Assembly: GCF_004028635.1 (NCBI RefSeq)
Contig: NZ_RQJW01000003.1
Coordinates: 744,001 to 808,000, forward strand
Direction: 5' to 3'
Origin: Streptomyces cyaneus
GTDB lineage: Bacteria; Actinomycetota; Actinomycetes; Streptomycetales; Streptomycetaceae
DNA length: 64,000 nucleotides
The number at the start of each line of letters is the position of its first letter. Position 1 is the stretch's first letter. This document shows, piece by piece, positions 47,807-56,016 of this stretch. The position numbers were made by a program, and so were the translations under genes. The notes under the pieces are model-generated. The model had not been told where the DNA came from. It did no database searches and saw only the letters and a program-made list of their open reading frames with translations.

Positions 47807-49030
47807 TCAGATGAAGGCGCTCTCGCCGGTGACCGCCTTGCCGACGATGAGGGTGTTCATCTCGCGGGTGCCTTCGAAGGAGTAGATCGCCTCGGCGTCG
47901 GCGAAGAACCGGGCGATGTCGTAGTCGAGGACGATGCCGTTGCCGCCGAAGATCTCCCGGCACCATCCCACCACCTCGCGCATCCGCGAGGTGACGAACG
48001 CCTTCGCCAGCGAGGAGTGCTCGTCCCGGAAGACGCCGGCGTCCTGCAGTCGCGCGAGCTGGACCAGCATGCCCCAACAGGCGGTGATGTTGCCGAGGCT
48101 CTTGACCAGCAGGTCCTGCACCAACTGGAACCGCGCGATCGGGCGGCCGAACTGGCGGCGCTGCTTGGCGTAGTCCAGCGCCAGCTCGTAGGCGCCGATC
48201 ATCACGCCGAGGGCCTGCCAGGCGACACCGCTGCGGGTGGCGCGGAGGATCTCGGCCACATCGCGGAAGGAGTCGATCCGCTGCAGCCGGTTGGCCTCAG
48301 GCACCTTGACGTCGGTCAGGGTGATCTCGGCGTTCTCCACGATCCTGAACGCGATCTTGTTCTCGATCTTGACCGGGGAGAAGCCCGGGGTGTCCTTCTC
48401 CACCACGAAGCCCTTGACCTTGTCGTCGGCCTCGTCGCGGGCCCAGACCACCACCAGGTCGGCGAACGTCGCGTTGCCGATCCACCGCTTGGCACCGTTG
48501 AGCACCCAGTTCTCGCCGTCCCGGCGGGCGGTGGTGCGCATGCCGCCGGCCACGTCGGAGCCGCCGAGCGGTTCGGTCATCGCGAAGGCGCCGATGGTGT
48601 CCAGCGCGGCCATCGAGGGCAGCCAGCGGTCCCGCTGTTCCTGGTCGCCACCGCGGTAGATGCTGTACATCGCCAGACCGTTGTGCACGCCGAAGAAGGT
48701 GGCGCTGGAGGCGTCGGTGCGGGTGTACTCCATCGACAGCATGCCGACCAGCAGATTGCTCCCGGCCGGTGAGGGATCGCCGTAGCCCTCGTAGGGGACA
48801 CCGGCGAGTCCGAGTTCGCGGAACCTGCCGATGAGTTCGCGGGGGAACTCCCCCTTGGCCCAGTACTCGTTGACCAGCGGCTTGACCTCGGAGCGCATGA
48901 ACGACCGGGCGCGCAGCAGCAGTTCGCGCTCGTGCGGCGGCAGCAGCGACTCGACGTCGTAGAAGTCCGCGGCCAGGCGCTCGTCGACGGAAGCGATCTC
49001 GGATGCCTTCTCGGGCAGTACGGCGGTCAT
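47807..49030 (-). CDS. Acyl-CoA dehydrogenase, glutaryl-CoA-dehydrogenase-like
   Basis: 407 residues. FAD-binding motif FAMTEPLGGSDVAG, then WIGNATFADLVVVWAR, EIFGGNGIVLDYDIARF and the C-terminal FEGTREMNTLIVGKAVTG, where the catalytic Glu of the glutaryl/short-chain group sits. Closest in plan to glutaryl-CoA dehydrogenases, but the substrate-carboxylate Arg expected in the RSAMS-type segment is replaced (DASSATFFG), so the substrate probably is not glutaryl-CoA. ATG at 49030 overlaps the upstream gene's stop (ATGA). Last gene of the LysR-controlled run. Confidence 0.9.
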   Translation of the reverse strand: MTAVLPEKASEIASVDERLAADFYDVESLLPPHERELLLRARSFMRSEVKPLVNEYWAKGEFPRELIGRFRELGLAGVPYEGYGDPSPAGSNLLVGMLSMEYTRTDASSATFFGVHNGLAMYSIYRGGDQEQRDRWLPSMAALDTIGAFAMTEPLGGSDVAGGMRTTARRDGENWVLNGAKRWIGNATFADLVVVWARDEADDKVKGFVVEKDTPGFSPVKIENKIAFRIVENAEITLTDVKVPEANRLQRIDSFRDVAEILRATRSGVAWQALGVMIGAYELALDYAKQRRQFGRPIARFQLVQDLLVKSLGNITACWGMLVQLARLQDAGVFRDEHSSLAKAFVTSRMREVVGWCREIFGGNGIVLDYDIARFFADAEAIYSFEGTREMNTLIVGKAVTGESAFI

Positions 49031-49983
49031 GAACGGGTCTCCTTCTCCGGGCTGGTGGCGCTGTCGCGGGCGGACAGCACGGCGATCTGCTTGGCGTCGC
49101 GTTCGTGGCTGAGGTCGGCGTAGGAACGGGAGCCGTAGGCGTCCTCGACGGCTGCAACGAGCCGTTCGGTCTGTTCGGGGCTCTGCTCGGGGCGGCCGAG
49201 CGAGTCCCACATCTGCTGCATGGACACGCCGATGTGCTCGGCCATGTGCCGGTAGCCACCGGGGCCGCCGCCGAGGTGCGCGCCGAGGAACGGCCCCACC
49301 GTCGCCCAGCGCAGGCCGAGCGAGTTCACCATCACGGTGTCCAGCTCCGCCGGGCTGACGACGCCCTGCTCGACGAGGTAGATGGCCTCCCGGCTGAGGG
49401 CGTTCTGCAGGCGGTTGCCGACGAAGCCGGGGATCTCCTTGCGTTCGACGACCGGGACCCGGCCGACGAAGCGGTAGAACTCCACGGCCCGGGCCACGCT
49501 CTCCGGCGAGGTGCGCTCTCCGGGCACCACCTCCACCAGCGGTACCAGGTGCGGTGGGTTGAATGGGTGGCCGATCAGGATGCGGCCGGCGTCCTCGATG
49601 GTGTCGGTGAACGCCGTCGACGGAATCGCCGAGGAGGAGCTGAGCAGCAGCGCGTGCGCGGGGGCGGCGGCGACCAGGTCGCTGAACAGCTTCCGCTTGA
49701 AGGCGACGTTCTCCGGGCCGTTCTCCTGCACGACGTCGGCGTCGCGTACCGCGTCGGCGAGGTCGTCGGCGATGTGCACCCGCTCGGTGAGGCCGCTCAC
49801 GTCCAGGCCTTGCGCGGCCAGATGGCCGGTGGCCTGGTCGAGTGTCTGGTCGACGGCCTCGGCCAGGTCCGGCCGCGGGTCGGTGATCCGTACCCGCATG
49901 CCGTGGCCGGCGAACAGCGCGGCCCAGGACAGGCCGATCGTCCCGGCGCCGACGACCGCGGCGGCGGTGAAGGGCTTGGTCAT
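49027..49983 (-). CDS. 3-hydroxyacyl-CoA dehydrogenase family protein (L-carnitine-dehydrogenase-like length)
   Basis: 318 residues. The N-terminal Rossmann motif GAGTIGLSWA is followed by TDPRPD, the catalytic-His loop IGHPFNPPHLVPLVEVV and the C-terminal helical 3HCDH domain (GFVGNRLQNALSREA). Length and the HPFNPPH loop resemble the single-domain enzymes acting on hydroxyacyl-CoA or L-carnitine/lambda-crystallin-type substrates. It would oxidise the 3-hydroxy intermediate to a 3-keto compound. ATG at 49983 follows a GTG that is also possible at 49986; the stop overlaps the dehydrogenase start. Confidence 0.9.
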   Translation of the reverse strand: MTKPFTAAAVVGAGTIGLSWAALFAGHGMRVRITDPRPDLAEAVDQTLDQATGHLAAQGLDVSGLTERVHIADDLADAVRDADVVQENGPENVAFKRKLFSDLVAAAPAHALLLSSSSAIPSTAFTDTIEDAGRILIGHPFNPPHLVPLVEVVPGERTSPESVARAVEFYRFVGRVPVVERKEIPGFVGNRLQNALSREAIYLVEQGVVSPAELDTVMVNSLGLRWATVGPFLGAHLGGGPGGYRHMAEHIGVSMQQMWDSLGRPEQSPEQTERLVAAVEDAYGSRSYADLSHERDAKQIAVLSARDSATSPEKETRS

Positions 49984-50032
49984 CACATGTCTTCTCTCTG
50001 CTCTTCTCTCTGCGTCCGTGGCCTGGCCGTGC

Positions 50033-50797
50033 TCACCGAGCGAAGTGGGCGGGGGCGGCGGGGTGGGCCAGGTAGTCGTGGACGGGCTTGACCGGCGCCA
50101 GGGTCAGATCGGTCAGGATGTGGCTGGCGGAGACGATCTCGCGGACCGGCAGGTCGGCCAGCGGTGCCAGCGCGTGCGCGAACAGCTCCAGCCGGGCGGG
50201 GCCGGTCCAGGCACCCTTCACCGTGATGTCGGTGATCTCGGTGCGCACCAGCTGGGCGACCTGCGGCGCCCCGTCGAATCCCGGGACCAGCTTCAGCATG
50301 TACGTCGGCACACCGACCTGGGCCACGGCCTCCTCGACCGACAACTCGTAGTGCTTGTAGCCCATCGTCGCGGTCGCCACCCGGAGAGTGCCGACGTCGA
50401 GGACCCCGACCAGCGCGCCGTGGTCGACGTACAGGGCGGGCGAGCCTGCCGTCTTGGGATAGGCACTGGCCTCGCGGCCGGACGTGATGGCCGGGAGGTT
50501 GTCCAGGTACATGGCGTGCAGATACTCGCCGCGCTCCCCCTCGTGGCGGACGGGGATCGCCTGGCCGGACTCGGTGTACGGGCCGTACCCGCTGACGTCG
50601 CCCATGCGCATGACCTCGAAGCGCACCAGCGGCTCGTCGATCTCCAGTGGTTCGGGTACCACCGCGCGCAGCGCCTCGGGGTCGGTGCGGTAGACGATGT
50701 TGAGGTACTCGCGGTTGGTGAAGCGCGGCACGACCGGTGGATAGGCCGGGTTGGCCAGCGGCGTCGCGATGTGCCGGGGCACGTCCTGCTGGTTCAT
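50033..50797 (-). CDS. Acetoacetate-decarboxylase-family protein
   Basis: 254 residues, the length of Clostridium acetoacetate decarboxylase. By direct counting, Arg29, Glu61, Glu76 and Lys115 fall at the same residue numbers as the active-site residues of that enzyme (TNRE, FEV, YTESGQ, YPKTAG). Lys115 forms the Schiff base in the known enzyme. The neighbouring Lys116, which lowers the pKa of Lys115 there, is Thr here, so rate or substrate may differ. It is encoded 49 bases before the 3-hydroxyacyl-CoA dehydrogenase. It may decarboxylate a beta-keto acid or act as a hydratase/aldolase like other family members. Confidence 0.88.
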   Translation of the reverse strand: MNQQDVPRHIATPLANPAYPPVVPRFTNREYLNIVYRTDPEALRAVVPEPLEIDEPLVRFEVMRMGDVSGYGPYTESGQAIPVRHEGERGEYLHAMYLDNLPAITSGREASAYPKTAGSPALYVDHGALVGVLDVGTLRVATATMGYKHYELSVEEAVAQVGVPTYMLKLVPGFDGAPQVAQLVRTEITDITVKGAWTGPARLELFAHALAPLADLPVREIVSASHILTDLTLAPVKPVHDYLAHPAAPAHFAR

Positions 50798-50842
50798 GGT
50801 GTGTTCTCCCTCGGGTCCTGGGGTCCTGGGGTCCTACCGGCC

Positions 50843-51613
50843 CTACCGGCCCTGCCAGACCGGGGAACGGCGTTCGGTGAAGGCGGTCATGCCCTCGCGT
50901 ACGTCGGCGGAGGCCGCGAGCGAGGCCATCACCTGCGTCTGCGCGGCGAACGCCGCCTCCTCCGGGGCTCCGTCGGCGGTGCGGACGAGTTCCTTGACGG
51001 CGGCGAGGGCCAGTGGGGCGTTCTGCGCAATGCGCTCGGCCAGGCGCAGTGCGGCGGCGACCGTCTCTCCGGCCGGGACCACATGGTTGGCGATGCCCAG
51101 TTGTCCGGCGCGTTCGCCGGAGATCGGCTCGCCGGTCAGCAGCAGCTCCATCGCCAGGTGGTAGGGGATGCGCTTGGGCAGCCGGATCACTCCGCCGCCC
51201 GCCGCGATCAGTCCGCGGCTGACTTCCGGGAGGCCGAAGCGGGCGTCGTCGGCGGCCACGATCAGGTCGCAGCCGAGGGCCAGTTCGAATCCGCCTCCCA
51301 TGGCCCAGCCCTCGACGGCGGCGATGAGTGGCTTGGTCGTGCGGGCCTGGGTGAGACCGCCGAAACCGCGCCCCGGTATCTCGGGCGATTCGCCGGCCAG
51401 CGCGGCCTTGAGGTCCATCCCGGCGCTGAACGTGCCCTGGGCTCCGGTGAGTACGCCGACCCGCAGGGCGGGGTCCGTTTCCAGGTGGTCCAGTGCCGCG
51501 GACAGTCCGGCGGCGACGGCCGCATCGACCGCGTTGCGCGCCTTGGGCCGGTCGATGGTGATGAGCAGGGTGGAACCGTTGGCCTCGGTCCGCACCTCGG
51601 TGGTGCTGTGCAT
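50843..51613 (-). CDS. Enoyl-CoA hydratase/isomerase (crotonase family)
   Basis: 256 residues. Oxyanion-hole segments are GTFSAGMDLKA and GWAMGGGFELALGCDL; the two catalytic glutamates of true hydratases are present (GGGFELA and FGLPEVSRG), so hydration is the best guess. AAGGA lies nine bases before the ATG. Upstream it follows the CoA-transferase gene closely, and downstream the decarboxylase-like gene, all on one strand. Confidence 0.9.
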   Translation of the reverse strand: MHSTTEVRTEANGSTLLITIDRPKARNAVDAAVAAGLSAALDHLETDPALRVGVLTGAQGTFSAGMDLKAALAGESPEIPGRGFGGLTQARTTKPLIAAVEGWAMGGGFELALGCDLIVAADDARFGLPEVSRGLIAAGGGVIRLPKRIPYHLAMELLLTGEPISGERAGQLGIANHVVPAGETVAAALRLAERIAQNAPLALAAVKELVRTADGAPEEAAFAAQTQVMASLAASADVREGMTAFTERRSPVWQGR

Positions 51614-51639
51614 GGTGTGTGTCCTTGGTTGACGGTGGG

Positions 51640-52806
51640 TCAGCGGCCGACGGCGAGTTCCCGGAAGACCTCGTCGGTGTGCTGGCCGGGCAGCGGGGCG
51701 GGCCGGCGGACCGATCCCGGCGTGGCGGAGAACCGCACCGGGATGCCGATCGAGCGGATGGTGCCTTCGCTGGGGTGGTCGACCACGTCGAGCAGCCCGC
51801 CGCCCCGCACATAGGGGTCCTCGGCCGCCCGGTCGAGTTCGAGCACGGGAGCCATCGGGATGCTGTGCTTGGCGCAGACCGAGGCCCACTCCTCGGTGGT
51901 CAGGCTCGGCGAGCACTCCCCCACCAGCTCCATCAGCGCGTCGACGTCGTCATCGGCGATGGACTCGCCGTTGACACGTGGGTCAGCAGCAAGGTCGGCG
52001 CGGTCGGCTGCGATAAAGAAGTCCCGGAAGTTCTGCGGGTTGTACGGGATGACGCAGGCGAGGCCGTCCTTGGTGGGTACCGCTCGGTGGCCCCGCTTCA
52101 TCGACAGCGGGAACCCGGTGGGGCCCTGCGCGGGTTCGAAGACATGGCCGGCCAGGTGCTCGACGAGGTTGAAGGCGATGAGCGTGTCGGTCATCGGGAT
52201 CTCGATGTACTGGCCGGTGCCGGTGCGGGCGCGGTGGACGAGCGCGGCGAGCACCGTGTAGACGATGGTCAGCGCGCAGACCTTGTCGCCGATGATCGTC
52301 GGGAGGTACGCCGGGGTCCCCAGGGCTCGGTTGGCCACGTCGACCAGGCCGGAAGCGGCCTGGACCGTCTCGTCGTAGGCGGCGTTGCCGGCCCGGTCGG
52401 AGTCGCTGCGGAAGCCTTGGGCGTGGGCGTAGACCAGGCCGGGGTTGCGGGCGGCGATGGCGGCGTGGTCGAGGCCGAGGCGGGCGAGGGCGCCCGGGCG
52501 CATGTTGGTGACCAGTATGTCGGCGCTGTCGATCAGTTCCAGGGCCCGTGCCCGGTCGGTGTCGTCCTTCAGGTTCAACGCCACGCTGCGCTTGTTGCGG
52601 TTGACGTTGAGGTTGAGCGGGGTCATGCCGGGTGTGGTGCGGTAGGGGCCCACCCGTACCGTGTCGGACGGCGACTCGATCTTGATGACGTCGGCGCCGA
52701 GGTCGCCGAGGATCTGCGTCGCGTAGGGCCCCATCACCACCGTTGACAGATCGATCACCCGTACGCCGTCCAGTGGACCTGTGGTGCCGACGGCCGTGAT
52801 GTCCAT
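51640..52806 (-). CDS. Class III CoA-transferase (CaiB/BaiF family)
   Basis: 388 residues. Motifs are GVRVIDLSTVVMGPYATQIL, ADVIKIESP, the catalytic Asp in AAYDETVQAASG (equivalent of Asp169 of formyl-CoA transferase) and NRNKRSVALNL. It moves CoA between carboxylic acids without ATP. First gene of the run CoA-transferase, hydratase, decarboxylase, hydroxyacyl-CoA dehydrogenase, acyl-CoA dehydrogenase. The ATG at 52806 is five bases after AGGAG; ATG/GTG codons three and six bases earlier are less well placed. Confidence 0.9.
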   Translation of the reverse strand: MDITAVGTTGPLDGVRVIDLSTVVMGPYATQILGDLGADVIKIESPSDTVRVGPYRTTPGMTPLNLNVNRNKRSVALNLKDDTDRARALELIDSADILVTNMRPGALARLGLDHAAIAARNPGLVYAHAQGFRSDSDRAGNAAYDETVQAASGLVDVANRALGTPAYLPTIIGDKVCALTIVYTVLAALVHRARTGTGQYIEIPMTDTLIAFNLVEHLAGHVFEPAQGPTGFPLSMKRGHRAVPTKDGLACVIPYNPQNFRDFFIAADRADLAADPRVNGESIADDDVDALMELVGECSPSLTTEEWASVCAKHSIPMAPVLELDRAAEDPYVRGGGLLDVVDHPSEGTIRSIGIPVRFSATPGSVRRPAPLPGQHTDEVFRELAVGR

Positions 52807-52824
52807 CATCACTCCTGTTCACGT

Positions 52825-52878
52825 GTTCACGCAGTAATTTCATGGCGAATGTTTCCACCGACGACGTTATGCGTGAAC
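52825..52878. promoter_or_regulatory. Long-spaced inverted repeat between LysR and CoA-transferase genes
   Basis: GTTCACGCA (52825-52833) and its exact complement TGCGTGAAC (52870-52878), 36 bases apart, in a comparatively AT-rich gap. Another GTTCACG immediately precedes the left arm (52818). It lies 19-70 bases before the CoA-transferase start, a place suited to LysR control of the operon. Confidence 0.5.
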
Positions 52879-52927
52879 GAGTTAAGAAGGAATGATCAAT
52901 TGACGAACGCGGGTGTGACCACAGCGG

Positions 52928-53833
52928 TCAGACGGACATGACCTCAGTGAATATCTGCCGCGCCAGGGCGGCGACACCGCTCAGGTCGCCGCCCTCGCCC
53001 GCCCGGTCCTTGCGAAACAACAGCCCTGTGGGCAGGGCGGGTTGGAAGCCGTCGACCGGCAGCACGGCCACGTTGTCCAGCCGGTACAGGTGCATCGGGC
53101 TCTCCGGCGAGAGCATGGTCATCGAGAAGGCGATACCCGAGGAAATCAATTCCGAGGTACCCGAGTAATCCGCCATGTTGATGCGGATTCTTTTCTTCAC
53201 GCCCCCCGAATTCAGTCGGGCGTCGATTTCCTCGAAATAGGCCGGGGTGGCGTCGTACGGCACCGCCACATAGGAAAGATCGGCCAGCTCTTCGAGGGTG
53301 ACCGACTCCCGCCCCGCGAACCGGTCGGCCGGCACCGCGGCTCCCAGCCGCTCCCTCATCACCTCGATGATCTCCAGCGCCGGGTCGGAGACCGGCAGCC
53401 GGGCCAGCGCCATCGCCAGCTTCCCGTCGTGCACCGCGTCCGCCAGGTCCGCCGAGGTGCCGGGCCAGCGCTTGAGCTCGCACACCTCCTGGCATGCCTC
53501 CTCCAGCATCCGGACCCGTTCCCGCAGCAGCGGGTGCACCCCGGCGGGCATCCCGATGAACAGCCGGTCCAGCCGCGGCCGCACCGCCTCGCTCAGCCGC
53601 CACGGGATCGAGTTGACCCGCTCGAGGATGTCGCGCGCCATCGGCAGCAGGGCGGCGCCCGCCGACGTCAGATCGACCCGGTGGGTGGTGCGTTCGAACA
53701 GCTCGTGACCGAGCTCGCGTTCCAGATCCTTGATCCGCTGGCTCAGCGGAGAAGCTGCCATGTGCAATCTGCGTGCCGCCTGCGAGAAGTTGAGTTCCTC
53801 GGCGACGGCGACGAAGTAACGCAGGTGCAGCAT
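52928..53833 (-). CDS. LysR-family regulator of the adjacent catabolic operon
   Basis: 301 residues. The N-terminal winged helix-turn-helix MLHLRYFVAVAEELNFSQAA is followed by RRLHMAASPLSQRIKDLERE, and the C-terminal two-lobed effector domain begins near residue 90. Same strand as the five catabolic genes that follow. Most LysR genes are divergent from their targets, so this arrangement is slightly unusual. No ribosome site is clear before ATG at 53833; GTG codons at 53839 and 53848 are alternatives. Confidence 0.88.
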   Translation of the reverse strand: MLHLRYFVAVAEELNFSQAARRLHMAASPLSQRIKDLERELGHELFERTTHRVDLTSAGAALLPMARDILERVNSIPWRLSEAVRPRLDRLFIGMPAGVHPLLRERVRMLEEACQEVCELKRWPGTSADLADAVHDGKLAMALARLPVSDPALEIIEVMRERLGAAVPADRFAGRESVTLEELADLSYVAVPYDATPAYFEEIDARLNSGGVKKRIRINMADYSGTSELISSGIAFSMTMLSPESPMHLYRLDNVAVLPVDGFQPALPTGLLFRKDRAGEGGDLSGVAALARQIFTEVMSV

Positions 53834-53984
53834 GTCCACGACGGCCACACTACCGACGTCAACTGGGCCGGGCGGCCGGAGCGTCAAGAGGGTGGCCCGC
53901 GCCACTCCGGAAAGCCACTCCGGAAACGCGTGCCGTTCCGCCACTGCCCGTTTGCCGCGGCTTGCGAGCTCCGGCCGAGGCGGC

Positions 53985-55097
53985 TCAGCCGAGCAGTTCC
54001 GCGCTGCCGGCCGGTTCGCGCCGCTCTTGTCCGTTGATGCGGTGCCGTTCGATGGAAGAGCGCCGGTAGACCTCCTGCCGCACCCGCTGAATCTCGCCGA
54101 GGGGCCGGTGCTCCTCTCGCGAGCGCCACGGTGTGACCGACGTGGCGTCGGCGGCCACGAGGTTGTCGTCCCCGCCGATGTCCTGGCGCGGCAGGTCAAC
54201 CCGGGCGACCGTCACCCAGGGGGACAGCTCCTCGGGCCACTTCACGGAGGTGTTGTCCACCGGCATCCGGGCCAGATCGGTGTTGAGCTGCACCTGGAGC
54301 TCGAAGGAGTGGTCGCGCTCCGCCACCTCGGCAACCAGAGTGCGGCGGAACGCCTCGTTGTCCGCGCGCACGTCCACGATCTGGTGCGTGAGAGCGGCCA
54401 GGGACTCGGCCGTCGGCACGGTGCGGATCTTGGCGATGTGGTCGCCGTACCGGAAGGCGCCCATGCTGTTGTAGGTGTACGACAGCAGGTTCCGTCGAGG
54501 GACGGTGGTGAACGAGAGCATGGCGAACAGTTCGTCCCACAGCCAGCCGTCGGGATCGGTGAGCGTGCCCCGGCGGGTCAGGAACTCCGCCATCCAGGTC
54601 TTGCGGCGGGCGGGGTTCACCAGGGCCTCGGGCAGCTCCGCGAAGAGCTCCTCGATGACCATGTAGTCGTAGGCGGTGTTGGCGAAGAAGACCTCGTTGT
54701 TGATCAGGTTGAGGTCGAAGGTACCGGTGTCCGGTTCGTCGGCCAGCAGTGTGGAGCCGGGGACCCCGAACAGCTTGATGCCCATCCCGCACGCCGCGCC
54801 CAGTTGGTGGTCGGGACGCTGGTGGCCCAGGCCGTTGGAGTAGCGGACGACGGCGTCGTACACGGTGGGCCGGGCGAAGATGCCCTGCCCGTGGAAGCCC
54901 CGGTTGTCACCGACAGTAACAGTGGCCTTGAGGAGGCCGTACGTCTTTCCGTGGGCGGTCCGGACGGCGCGGCCGACGGCCTCGCGCTCGACCGAGGCGC
55001 CGGTGCGCTGCGCCACCTGCGCGACCACTGCGTCCAACTCCTCTTGATAGGTCGGACGTTCAACGGAGCGGTAATCCGCGTAGCGGACGGGATCCAT
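53985..55097 (-). CDS. Catalase-family protein
   Basis: 370 residues, short compared with monofunctional catalases (about 480). The fold is recognisable in GLLKATVTVGDNRGFHGQGIF, VRYSNGLGHQRPDHQLGAACGMGIKLFG and FDLNLINNEVFFANTAYDYM, as in SrpA-like catalase-related proteins. The strict catalase motif RxxxTxxY for the heme Tyr is not evident near the C-terminus (VYRRSSIERH), so peroxidase rather than catalase activity or no heme binding is possible. GGGAGG precedes ATG at 55097. Confidence 0.8.
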   Translation of the reverse strand: MDPVRYADYRSVERPTYQEELDAVVAQVAQRTGASVEREAVGRAVRTAHGKTYGLLKATVTVGDNRGFHGQGIFARPTVYDAVVRYSNGLGHQRPDHQLGAACGMGIKLFGVPGSTLLADEPDTGTFDLNLINNEVFFANTAYDYMVIEELFAELPEALVNPARRKTWMAEFLTRRGTLTDPDGWLWDELFAMLSFTTVPRRNLLSYTYNSMGAFRYGDHIAKIRTVPTAESLAALTHQIVDVRADNEAFRRTLVAEVAERDHSFELQVQLNTDLARMPVDNTSVKWPEELSPWVTVARVDLPRQDIGGDDNLVAADATSVTPWRSREEHRPLGEIQRVRQEVYRRSSIERHRINGQERREPAGSAELLG

Positions 55098-55570
55098 GGT
55101 GCTGCCTCCCTGTGATGGTGCTGTCGACTCCAAACGCTAGCCAGCAATTAAATTGTGCACAACATAACCTGCTGTGATGAATCACACGCGCGCGCTGGAG
55201 CCACAGGGCAGCTGGCCTTCGCCGGTTCGTCCAGCGTCCGGGACACGCGGCACAAGATGGGCCGGACCGTGTGCGTCGGAACCGATCAGGTGTTCCACCT
55301 CAACCGGATCCGTGTCGAGGCGTTCTCCGGGGTAGCCAAGGGAAGTGTGCGACCTGCTGGTCAAGGGACACGTCGAGGCGTATCGCGGAATCGGGTGTAC
55401 CAGCTGAGCGACGCCTACCCGACCAGCACCACGGCCCCGCTGTGGGGTCCCGTTTCTGGAAGGCCGCATAGTCGCCGATCGGGTCGCGTCCGCTCGTCGT
55501 CGAGTGAAGTGGCCATCGCCGTCTACCAGGGAAACAGCGCATGGCCCCAGCTCTTCACCTCCGGTAACCG
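55098..55570. other. Unassigned stretch before the nuclease remnant
   Basis: No frame resembles a protein family. The stretch just upstream of the catalase-family start (55130-55190) is AT-richer and may hold its promoter. It probably contains decayed coding sequence of the NucA/NucB-type gene or another secreted gene. Confidence 0.4.
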
Positions 55571-55956
55571 GTTTCAGGCCCAACCCTGCTACGCCCGACG
55601 GATCGTGCGACGAGTACGCGCCCGCAAGCACGTACCAGAGTGGCGGCATGCCGAACGGTCCGAACCAGGTCGCCTCCGGGAAGGAATGCGCACAGCTCTA
55701 CACCAAACCCATGACAGGCGGAACGTGGGGACTGCTTGCAGAAAACCGCGACGGCTACACCGGCCCGAAGTGGAACGAAAAGTGTGGTCGTGCCTCCGTC
55801 CCCACGGATCAGAACACCGGCGCCTTCCTCGACCTCGGCATCGAGTTCGTTCCCCAGATGCGGCTGCTCGACAAGGAGGGGTTCCTCATCAGCGATCCCG
55901 GCTTCGAGCACTGCAAGAACGCCGACACGGTCTGCGCATGGAAGAAGGTCGGCTGA
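55571..55956 (+). pseudogene. C-terminal remnant of a secreted NucA/NucB-type nuclease-domain protein
   Basis: The frame gives SCDEYAPASTYQSGG, NGPNQVASGKECAQLYT, NEKCGRASVPTDQNTGAF and ends FLISDPGFEHCKN followed by CAWKKVG. SCDEYPFAST and CGRASVP-type blocks mark the deoxyribonuclease NucA/NucB domain of Streptomyces secreted proteins. The signal peptide and N-terminal region are absent, and the usual PFA following CDEY reads APA. The open frame reaches back to 55504 but without a convincing start. Probably a truncated gene. Confidence 0.6.
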
Positions 55957-55978
55957 CCTGACCCTTAACTGACCAAGC

Positions 55979-56014
55979 CTGTGGCCGGAGCACCCTGTGG
56001 TGTTCCGGCCACAG
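55979..56014. terminator. Bidirectional hairpin between nuclease remnant and SMI1 gene
   Basis: Arms CTGTGGCCGGAGCACC (55979-55994) and GGTGTTCCGGCCACAG (55999-56014) give a 16-bp stem with one G-T pair and a 4-base loop. It separates the converging remnant and the SMI1/KNR4 gene, whose stop is three bases away. Confidence 0.75.
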
Positions 56015-56016
56015 TG

